Both the position numbers and the translations under genes were made by a program. Shown here one piece after another: positions 1 through 6,545 of a stretch of DNA of 17,460 nucleotides (position 1 is its first letter; each line of letters begins with the position of its first letter). Source of the stretch: Bacteroidia bacterium (GTDB lineage Bacteria > Bacteroidota > Bacteroidia > Bacteroidales > CAJPTX01); NCBI GenBank assembly GCA_905373625.1, contig CAJPTS010000016.1:1-17460 (forward strand), written 5' to 3'. The notes below the pieces were generated by a model. The model did no database searches, was not told the origin of the DNA, and worked only from the letters and a program-made list of their open reading frames with translations.

Positions 1-1726
1 AATGTGCATATTTACCTCGTCGTAGTAGTTCGTAGAGCGCTAGCACACCAAAACCGATCCAGATGCAAAAGACCATGAATGAACCGACAAACGTGTAATC
101 GCGCTCGCGGGGTTGAAGCGGGGGTTGATTAAGATAGAACACTATAGCCAGTCCCGTCAGGACAAATAGCGTTACTAGTACAAACGTGTAACGCGAATTA
201 CGAAAGAAGAGGTAACCGAAGCCGAGTAAACCTAAAATGAGAGGGAGAAAGTATAGCGGCGCTCGTCCTGTAGCATGCCGTAAGGTGTCGGGCAATTGGC
301 GCTGTGAACCGAGAAAAAGTGAGTCTATGATATCAAAACCACTCAACGGATTGCCATGCATCCTACCGCCGCTTTGGTTTAGTACATCGTCTTGCCGCCC
401 GAGAAAGTTCCAAAGGAAGTAACGCCAGTACTGATGATTAAACTGGTAGGCTACCGCGTAGCGTAAATTTTCGGCAAACGTGGGACGGATAGCAACACTT
501 TCATTTTCGCGTGCATCTCTTATGGAGAGAGGCGTACCGCGTACATTACCCCAAAAGATATACATGGTCTGATGTTCTGGCAGCCTACTGTACATTCGTG
601 GGAATAGTGTTTCGAAGCGCGCATCATACTTATAGGAGTTCTTTTGTACTCGCTTATATCCCACAGAGTCTGCTTGCCATCTGTCTTCAATTTCTACATC
701 CGTTATCGGGGCAGAGTAATAAGGACCATAGAAAAGAGGGCGTTCCCCATATTGATCGCGGTTGAGATATGCTTCCAGTGAAAATACATTGTCAGGAGCA
801 TTAAGATTGAGCGGTGGTGCAGCCGATGAACGGATTACGATAAGTGTGTAGGAAGAATAGCCTAAAAGAAGCAGACTGAGTGCGAGGAGGCAGAAATGCC
901 ATTTGCTGCGCCTAGTACGGTAGGTATAAAAAAGAAGTGCTCCCAGTACGCCAAAAAGTGAAAAAAGACCTACGGCTGCTCCAATGTTGTGTGTACAGCC
1001 CAAAATATTGGCAAAAAGGAGTTCACACCCTTGTAGGAGTAGCAATACACCTGGCATAAACAGATAAAGCACAAAAAGAAGTACTCCTATCGACGCTAGT
1101 AAAACGAGAAAAGCCCCCTTCCACGTAAACCGATAGTGGGCAAAATAGTATACCCAAACCACGCTGGGCAGCGCTAGCAGACACAGCAGATGTACTCCGA
1201 TGGAAAGTCCCACAAGGTAAGCTATGAGGAGTAACCAGCGCCCGTCTGACGCATTTTCTTCCCAACGCAAAATAGCCCAGAAGACAATAATTGTCAGGAG
1301 GGTAGAGAGCGCGTATACCTCTGCCTCAACGGCAGAAAACCAAAAAGTGTCGGTAAAGGCAAATGAAAGAGCACCTACAATGGCAGCAAATCGTTGTATA
1401 TTTTTTTCTGAACGAGTGGCGTGCGGAAAACAGCGCTGTGCTAACAGTCTGATGATTTCAAAAAGAAATGTAACTGCCAAGGCACTTGCCACTGCCGAGA
1501 GGACGTTTACGGCAATGGGAATAGTACTATTTGAGGGGGCAAACAGAGAAAAGAGCCGCACCAAAAGAAGATAAAATGGCGCACCAGGCGGGTGTCCGAC
1601 CTCCAGACGCGTGCCTGCGGTGACGAATTCGGAGCTATCCCATAAACTGATCCCCCCTTCCAACGTATAAAGGTAAACGCATAGCGAGAGGACAAAAACG
1701 AAAAAGCGTAGTAGCCTATTCATCAT
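1..1726 (-). CDS. DUF2723 family polytopic membrane glycosyltransferase-like protein (partial, C-terminus off the left edge)
   Basis: I translated the minus strand by hand from ATG at 1726 and found 575 codons without a stop, reaching the window edge. The N-terminus is a hydrophobic segment followed by WDSSEF (residues 29-34) and GHPPGAPF (44-51), the hallmark of DUF2723. Many hydrophobic segments follow, then a soluble loop, then QPPLQPRERDYTFVGSF near residues 540-555, a second hallmark. The family is related to protein O-mannosyltransferases, and eukaryotic TMEM260 (CAZy GT117) is a member that mannosylates proteins. The acidic residues D30 and E33 sit where PMT-type enzymes have catalytic carboxylates (inference). 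Either of two adjacent ATG codons (1726 or 1723) could be the start. Both lie inside the end of the upstream glycosyltransferase gene, an overlap typical of translational coupling. Bacterial substrate unknown. Family members are usually longer, so a substantial C-terminal part is missing here. Confidence 0.9.
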   Translation of the reverse strand, partial: MMNRLLRFFVFVLSLCVYLYTLEGGISLWDSSEFVTAGTRLEVGHPPGAPFYLLLVRLFSLFAPSNSTIPIAVNVLSAVASALAVTFLFEIIRLLAQRCFPHATRSEKNIQRFAAIVGALSFAFTDTFWFSAVEAEVYALSTLLTIIVFWAILRWEENASDGRWLLLIAYLVGLSIGVHLLCLLALPSVVWVYYFAHYRFTWKGAFLVLLASIGVLLFVLYLFMPGVLLLLQGCELLFANILGCTHNIGAAVGLFSLFGVLGALLFYTYRTRRSKWHFCLLALSLLLLGYSSYTLIVIRSSAAPPLNLNAPDNVFSLEAYLNRDQYGERPLFYGPYYSAPITDVEIEDRWQADSVGYKRVQKNSYKYDARFETLFPRMYSRLPEHQTMYIFWGNVRGTPLSIRDARENESVAIRPTFAENLRYAVAYQFNHQYWRYFLWNFLGRQDDVLNQSGGRMHGNPLSGFDIIDSLFLGSQRQLPDTLRHATGRAPLYFLPLILGLLGFGYLFFRNSRYTFVLVTLFVLTGLAIVFYLNQPPLQPRERDYTFVGSFMVFCIWIGFGVLALYELLRRGKYAH

Positions 1727-3068
1727 TTGAAACGGGGGGGGAGGTATTTACTTCGTTGACTCGCGCCAAGCTATCAAATAGTTGCGAGAATTGTTCAGCC
1801 TGATGCTCGCGACTGTATAATGCTAGCTCAGGATTAGGTGTCACGTTTAACCGCCCTTCTTGGTGCGTTAACAAGCTTTGCTCGAGATATTGTTTGAGTG
1901 CTGGTGCATCACCGTCATCAAATGCTTGCCCGCAATGCGTACGAATGAGGAGTTGAGCCGCCTCACCATCTTTGGGAGCTATTGCCAGTATCGGACGCCG
2001 ACTTGCCAAATATTCAAAAAGCTTTCCCGTGAGGATGGCTTTGCTCGTCGGAGCGCGGTTCACACATAAAAGGAGCATTGTGGCATTGCAAAGTAACGAC
2101 GCGACTTCATTGTGCGCCACACTGCTGCGAAACGCTACAAGGTCTTCTATTCCATTTTCATGCACAGATTCCTCTACACGCGCATCGTGGATGCCAACAA
2201 TCTCAACACGAAAGGAGGACGAGGTTATACGCCCCTCCTGCTTCAGACTCCGCAATACCTGCCAAAGCAGATGGGGGTTACGATCAGCGTTCATAGATCC
2301 CGCATAAACTAGCCGAAAAAGTGTCGTGTCTTCAGCTGAAGGGTAAATTGGGAAGTCCTCGGCATCAAAACCATTGAAAATGGTAACAACTTTTTTTACG
2401 CGATATGCTGCAAAATCTTCCTTCATTCCTTCGGCTACCACACTCAGCACGTCAGCGTTTTCTGCCACACTGCGTTCTAATGCCACATGCTTCTTTTTAC
2501 TTCGCTTGCTGAGAGGTAAATGCTGGTGATAGTCAATATTAACCCACGGATCGCGAAAATCTGCAACCCAACAAATACCGACTGCCTTCTTTAATTTCTG
2601 CCCGATAAGGTGCATCGAGTGCGGAGGACCAGTGGTAACAACCACGTCGTGTGGTTCTGCTTGCAAGAGTTTACGTAGGTAACGAACTGAAGGGCGAACC
2701 CAGAGACAGCGCGCATCTGGTATAAATAGATTGGCTCGTCCCCATAAAAGAAGACGGTGCAGCAGCCCTGTTTTCCCATTATTTTGTTTGAGAAGCCCTA
2801 CTCCAACGCCGCTTTTCTTCCCGATAATGCGATGATAGAATGAGAGCGGTTCAAAGATCGGTCGTTGAAGAACGCGTACGGCATCGGGAACATCGTGTAG
2901 CAAAGAGGGGTCGTAAGCTCCACTTTCCGGATTAGATGGGGTATAAACGGTCACTTGCCATCCGAGCCGCACCAAGTATTTTACTAGCTTTAACCAGCGC
3001 TGCACACCTGGTCCACCGCTCGGCGGCCAATAGTAACTCACCAGCAATAGTTTGCCTTTGTTTTTCAT
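1716..3068 (-). CDS. GT-B fold glycosyltransferase (GT4-like)
   Basis: A cytoplasmic glycosyltransferase of about 450 residues. It opens with a Rossmann strand and a glycine-rich acceptor-side loop, WPPSGGPGVQRW (residues 14-25 from this start), typical of GT4-like enzymes. Further on are FRDPW, a central VTIFNGFD segment that usually begins the donor domain, and GKLFEYLASRRPIL (about 348-361), the donor nucleotide-sugar region. No membrane segment is obvious. I chose ATG at 3068. An in-frame GTG at 3089 would add seven residues (MPIPKKT) and cannot be excluded. The C-terminus is low in sequence information and contains a run of eight C bases, and the gene overlaps the DUF2723 gene. This suggests the two act in the same glycan or protein-glycosylation pathway. 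Sugar donor and acceptor cannot be read from the sequence. Confidence 0.88.
   Translation of the reverse strand: MKNKGKLLLVSYYWPPSGGPGVQRWLKLVKYLVRLGWQVTVYTPSNPESGAYDPSLLHDVPDAVRVLQRPIFEPLSFYHRIIGKKSGVGVGLLKQNNGKTGLLHRLLLWGRANLFIPDARCLWVRPSVRYLRKLLQAEPHDVVVTTGPPHSMHLIGQKLKKAVGICWVADFRDPWVNIDYHQHLPLSKRSKKKHVALERSVAENADVLSVVAEGMKEDFAAYRVKKVVTIFNGFDAEDFPIYPSAEDTTLFRLVYAGSMNADRNPHLLWQVLRSLKQEGRITSSSFRVEIVGIHDARVEESVHENGIEDLVAFRSSVAHNEVASLLCNATMLLLCVNRAPTSKAILTGKLFEYLASRRPILAIAPKDGEAAQLLIRTHCGQAFDDGDAPALKQYLEQSLLTHQEGRLNVTPNPELALYSREHQAEQFSQLFDSLARVNEVNTSPPVSNDE
1734..1741 (-). repeat. Homopolymer C8 tract at the 3' end of the glycosyltransferase gene
   Basis: Eight consecutive C on the minus strand (G on plus) encode part of the TCC CCC CCC codons, five codons before the TAG stop at 1718-1716. 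Loss of one C changes the following codons to CCG TTT CAA ATG ATG AAT AGG, which is exactly the reading frame of the DUF2723 gene. Gain of one C gives a TGA stop within a few codons. The tract itself is directly visible. Slippage in vivo is inference. Confidence 0.85.
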
Positions 3069-3188
3069 CGTCTTTTTGGGGATTGGCACTCATTTTCCCA
3101 AAACGAAAATACGCCATTTTGCGCGTAAAAACAGCATTGAGAGAAACTCAAGGTTAAACGGAGGGCAACTTACAGCAGTTTACCAAGG

Positions 3189-4406
3189 TTAGGATTCTTT
3201 GCTATGTGTACGAGCGTTTTTTCCCTTGAGAGTTAATTGATACTTCTGCCGTGGGTGTTTAGGGGTGTCTGGGTAAAGTGGAACAACCCATCCTGCCCGC
3301 AAAGCAGGGGTTAGATAATTGAGCATAAAGTTCTCTCGGTCTTTTAGTTGCAATGCGGCTATCATCTCTTTTAGCGATAGGGGCTGCTCTGCTAGTACGT
3401 CGAGCAATGTTCTTACATTATTTGATAAGGTTTGCAGTTCATTAGATACTTGCTGGGTACTTGTCGGATACTTGTCGGGTACTTGTCGGGTGTCCGCGTC
3501 TCTCTTTTCTTGTCCCCAAGTCTTAGGAGGATTTATAATCATGTACCGATTCTTTAATTCGTGCTGTTCGCCCAGTATCAGATTCCTAAAAAAGAGTATC
3601 AAAAAACTCATGTCAGGTTCTATACCTCCTTGAACATTACGATAATTGGCACGCACCAATGCATTGCGAAAATACCACGCATGTTCGGCAAATAAATCGT
3701 TGTTAACCGCGAAGCCTATATTCTGCAAATATTTAATCGTGAATACCGCTGTAGTTCGTGTATTCCCCTCTCCAAACGGATGTATCTGCCAAAGGTCGGC
3801 AACAAATTTGGCTATATGTACTACGACATCGTCCAGCGGGAGATCTTTGTAAGAGAATTGCCTCTCCTGTTCAAGATCATAAGCAATAGCTCTTGTCAGA
3901 TCCTCAGCATTAACATACAAGACGCTCGCTCCTCTGAGTACCCATTCCTTTTTGGTGATATTGTAATTACGGATCTGACCCGCAAACGGAAATACTCCGT
4001 CAAATAGCCTGCGATGGATGGAGGTAAGGCCTATCACAGAATAGGAAAAAGCGTTTTCATTCAGAATTTGTGCAATGTGCATAGAAACCTTATCAGCTTC
4101 TTCTGTGTCTGACGATGGCGAGCGCTCAGTCTTAGACTGGTAGTAGCTGTTAATAAGAGTTTTTACCTCCTCAATGCTGATATCTCCCTCTATGTGCTTA
4201 ATGGCAGTATCTTTCAGGTAATCTGACGTTTGTAAACCGTCTACTGCCTGAAGCCCTATCGCCGTTCGCCACGTAGAGGCTTTGGTTGCTTTATCGGGCT
4301 CGCCATTGCGGATATATTCATCAAACTCTAACATGTTTTGCAAAGACTTTTTGTGACGACCGCTCTTTATTCTTAAAGTACGCGAGTTCGCTATATTTTT
4401 ATACAT
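3189..4406 (-). CDS. Fic family protein with N-terminal VbhA-like segment and C-terminal winged-helix-like domain
   Basis: About 405 residues from ATG 4406 (a GTG at 4427 would add seven). Fic proteins transfer AMP or other nucleotide phosphates to protein hydroxyls. The core motif is HPFGEGNTRT (209-218), with catalytic H209. The canonical form HPFx(D/E)GNGRxxR is changed in two places: T216 replaces the second Gly and A220 replaces the last Arg, a variant I know from other GNTR-type Fic proteins. Residues 45-90 resemble the VbhA antitoxin module, including AVDGLQTS and a GDISIEEV helix. Its inhibitory motif (S/T)xxxE(G/N) reads LQAVDG, so the Ser/Thr is Leu and the Glu is Asp. A linker with an 11-bp repeat (about 306-320) leads to a helix-turn-helix-like C-terminal region (about 335-395). 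The gene stands divergent from the thioredoxin-fold lipoprotein gene. It is probably an accessory gene, and the target is unknown. Confidence 0.9.
   Translation of the reverse strand: MYKNIANSRTLRIKSGRHKKSLQNMLEFDEYIRNGEPDKATKASTWRTAIGLQAVDGLQTSDYLKDTAIKHIEGDISIEEVKTLINSYYQSKTERSPSSDTEEADKVSMHIAQILNENAFSYSVIGLTSIHRRLFDGVFPFAGQIRNYNITKKEWVLRGASVLYVNAEDLTRAIAYDLEQERQFSYKDLPLDDVVVHIAKFVADLWQIHPFGEGNTRTTAVFTIKYLQNIGFAVNNDLFAEHAWYFRNALVRANYRNVQGGIEPDMSFLILFFRNLILGEQHELKNRYMIINPPKTWGQEKRDADTRQVPDKYPTSTQQVSNELQTLSNNVRTLLDVLAEQPLSLKEMIAALQLKDRENFMLNYLTPALRAGWVVPLYPDTPKHPRQKYQLTLKGKNARTHSKES
3448..3491 (-). repeat. 11-bp tandem repeat, four copies, inside the Fic gene
   Basis: On the plus strand the units are 3448-3458 (acttgctgggt), 3459-3469 (acttgtcggat), 3470-3480 and 3481-3491 (both acttgtcgggt). 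Because 11 is not a multiple of 3, the protein reads through all three frames of the unit and shows an 11-residue pattern (TRQVPDKYPTS, then TQQV). Gain or loss of one or two units shifts the downstream frame. I checked both alternative frames: one stops at TAA in the second codon after the repeat, the other at TAA about a dozen codons on. Confidence 0.88.
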
Positions 4407-4437
4407 CGAGTTTTCGTCACAACACACGTTTATGCCT

Positions 4438-4469
4438 TTTGGCTACTCTTTGAAAAGAACGTAATTTTG
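4438..4469 (+). promoter_or_regulatory. Bacteroidetes-type promoter for the thioredoxin-fold lipoprotein operon
   Basis: TTTG at 4438-4441, then a 20-bp spacer, then TAATTTTG at 4462-4469. This matches the Bacteroidetes primary sigma consensus TTTG / TAnnTTTG with normal spacing. Transcription would begin near 4475 and leave a leader of roughly 65-70 bases before ATG 4543. Start-site mapping is not available. Confidence 0.65.
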
Positions 4470-4542
4470 CGCAAATTATAAAACGAAATTCATAGGTTCG
4501 TTTTTAGGAGGCAAGGTAACTTTTACAATTATACAAAGATCA

Positions 4543-5667
4543 ATGAAGATCACAGGAGTTCTATCATTTGCAGTACTAGGAATTGCTGCATTTTTTGCAA
4601 GCTGCTCAAACAATGTTGTAGAGCTGGCTGGAGACGGCTTTAGCTCTTCCGAGGGTATGGTTTATCTCATCAATGCCAATTCTGAAGATAGCCAACCCGC
4701 CGACTCAGCCAAAGTAGTTGACGGTGCTTTTAACATTAAGAATCCCAACCTCAAGGAGGGTATGTACTTTGCTCTGATTAAGGGGATGGATGGGTACTTG
4801 GTTTATTTAGGCACTGGCAAAGTACAGCTTTCTTACAACGCAGAAACTAAGAACGCGACTATTACAGGCTCTAAGTACGACGCGATGCTTAATGCATACT
4901 ATGTGCTGCGTGCACAATCTAAGGCAGAGATGGATGCTTGCCAAGAGGCTGCCCAACAACTCCCTAGTGCTGATGAGCGTACAGAAGAGCAAAACGCGGA
5001 GTTCGAATCGCTCAGAACTCGCTTCCAAAAAGCAGACGCGATGCTAACAGACGGTGTTATGAAATTGGCGTTCGAGAACCCGACCTCGCCGATCTCTATC
5101 TATTTTGTTGCTACTAAGCTCGGCGAATTAGAAGACGACGCTTTGGCTAAAGCGAAGGAAGTGGTAACCAATTTTAAAGGCGAAGCGACGCTGACGCTCA
5201 AACGTTGCAAAGACTTCTTTGAAGTAATGGATGCAACTGCGGTTGGGAAGCAGTTCCGCGATTTCAAAGCGCTGGACGCCGAAGGAAATACTGTATCATT
5301 AAGCGATGTGGCTGGTAAGGGAAACATCGTACTGGTGGATTTCTGGGCGTCGTGGTGTGGATACTGCAAGATGGCTTTCCCAGAATTAAAGAAAGTTTAC
5401 TCAGAGTTCGCTCCTAAAGGGTTTGAGATTTTCGGTTACTCCCTAGACAAGGATAAAGAGAAGTGGAAAGCACAAATTGCTACCGATACACTCACGTGGA
5501 AACAGTTCGTTACTGATGAGAGCATTGCCAATGAAAGCCGTGGCGAGAAGCTTTATGGCGTACATGGTATTCCGTTCACAGTACTTATTGACAAGGATGG
5601 TACACTACTCGGTACGAACCTCGATATTGAGGAAATTCGCACCATTTTGGCAGAGAAATTACAGTAG
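4543..5667 (+). CDS. TlpA-like thiol-disulfide oxidoreductase lipoprotein with DUF4369 domain
   Basis: 374 residues. The signal sequence ends in a lipobox FFASC with C21 as the lipidated cysteine, so the mature protein is anchored in an envelope membrane facing the periplasm. Residues about 25-120 form a DUF4369-type beta domain, and 120-230 are helical and charged. Residues 235-374 are a TlpA/ResA thioredoxin fold with VDFWASWCGYC (active-site cysteines 272 and 275) and the cis-proline loop GIPFTVLID (P344). Such proteins reduce or isomerise disulfides in envelope proteins or support cytochrome maturation in Bacteroidetes, and they are often present in several copies. The active-site dipeptide is Gly-Tyr rather than the more common Glu-Pro or Gly-Pro. 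A good promoter lies upstream, and the DUF2520 gene follows after 13 bp, so the two are probably cotranscribed. No obvious ribosome-binding site, as is usual in this phylum. Confidence 0.93.
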   Translation: MKITGVLSFAVLGIAAFFASCSNNVVELAGDGFSSSEGMVYLINANSEDSQPADSAKVVDGAFNIKNPNLKEGMYFALIKGMDGYLVYLGTGKVQLSYNAETKNATITGSKYDAMLNAYYVLRAQSKAEMDACQEAAQQLPSADERTEEQNAEFESLRTRFQKADAMLTDGVMKLAFENPTSPISIYFVATKLGELEDDALAKAKEVVTNFKGEATLTLKRCKDFFEVMDATAVGKQFRDFKALDAEGNTVSLSDVAGKGNIVLVDFWASWCGYCKMAFPELKKVYSEFAPKGFEIFGYSLDKDKEKWKAQIATDTLTWKQFVTDESIANESRGEKLYGVHGIPFTVLIDKDGTLLGTNLDIEEIRTILAEKLQ

Positions 5668-5680
5668 TCTGATGTAAATA

Positions 5681-6469
5681 ATGTCCGAGTATGAACTAAG
5701 CGTTATCGGAGCTGGGCGCGTAGCCACACAATTAGCCACCGCTTTACACGACGCGGGCGTACAAATTCGGTACATTTATAGTAGAAATTCGGAGAAAGCC
5801 AATCTGCTAGCTAGCAGGTTGGCTTCTTCTTCTCTTAGCGGCGACCTTGCCGATTGTATAGCATCGTTACCCCTCCACACTGCCTATTTGATCTGTGTGC
5901 CAGACGATGCTATTCCCTCCGTATTTCAACAACTAGACGTCGTACAGGGCACGCTTATTCACACAGCAGGAGCAGTAGCGCTTCCGCAATGCGAATGCAG
6001 TCATACAGGTGTGTTATACCCCCTACAAACCTTCTCGCCAAATAGGACGCTAAATATGGTCGAGATCCCTTTTTTTATCGAAGCGTCCGATCCCATAACG
6101 CTCCAATGGTTGCAAAGACTTGTACAACGGCTCTCGCCGCATGTAAACGTCGCCGATAGTGCAACACGTCAGTGGCTTCACCTATTAGGCGTTATTACTA
6201 ACAATTTTACAAACCATCTATTAGCCGAGGCGGAACAGATAGCTCAGCAACACGGACTCCCCTTTCAATCTCTGCGTCCGCTTGTAGAAGAAACGATTCT
6301 GAAAGCCTTTGAAACTTCGCCCACAACAGCTCAAACAGGACCCGCACTGCGTGGAGACGAGTCTACCATAGCTAAACACCAACGCCTCTTAGCCGAGGCT
6401 GCTCCAGACCTATTACCCCTCTACAATCTTTTCACGGAAGCCATTCGGAAGCGTCAGCGCAGCAAATAA
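5681..6469 (+). CDS. Rossmann-fold DUF2520 domain protein (F420-oxidoreductase / ProC-like)
   Basis: 262 residues, a normal length for the family. The N-terminus carries the nucleotide-binding glycine loop VIGAGRVA (8-15), and SRN after the second strand would be placed to contact an NADP phosphate (inference). A conserved YPLQTFSP segment joins the N-terminal Rossmann domain to a C-terminal all-helical DUF2520 domain that contains LLGVITNNFTNHLL and TGPALRGD. The fold resembles 6-phosphogluconate and pyrroline-carboxylate reductases, but the substrate is not established. It sits 13 bp after the thioredoxin-like gene in the same direction, so it is probably its operon partner, without clear functional linkage. 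It converges on the methyltransferase gene. Confidence 0.9.
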   Translation: MSEYELSVIGAGRVATQLATALHDAGVQIRYIYSRNSEKANLLASRLASSSLSGDLADCIASLPLHTAYLICVPDDAIPSVFQQLDVVQGTLIHTAGAVALPQCECSHTGVLYPLQTFSPNRTLNMVEIPFFIEASDPITLQWLQRLVQRLSPHVNVADSATRQWLHLLGVITNNFTNHLLAEAEQIAQQHGLPFQSLRPLVEETILKAFETSPTTAQTGPALRGDESTIAKHQRLLAEAAPDLLPLYNLFTEAIRKRQRSK

Positions 6470-6516
6470 AGAGCTGCATTCGTAGGGAGGATAGGAGATT
6501 CAAGGTGCGCGGTAAA

Positions 6517-6543
6517 CTAGAAATGAACGAATTTCATTTCTAG
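6517..6543. terminator. Inverted repeat between convergent genes, candidate bidirectional terminator
   Basis: Perfect 11-bp arms, CTAGAAATGAA (6517-6527) and TTCATTTCTAG (6533-6543), with a 5-base loop. It lies between the stop of the DUF2520 gene and the stop of the methyltransferase gene. The stem is AT-rich and has no long U tract on either side, so it would be a weak classical terminator. The convergent position is the main support. Confidence 0.5.
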
Positions 6544-6545
6544 AT

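Noticed and set aside
1224..1574. A plus-strand open frame of 116 codons near the left edge
   Set aside because: It is antisense to the DUF2723 frame, which carries clear family motifs across the same bases.
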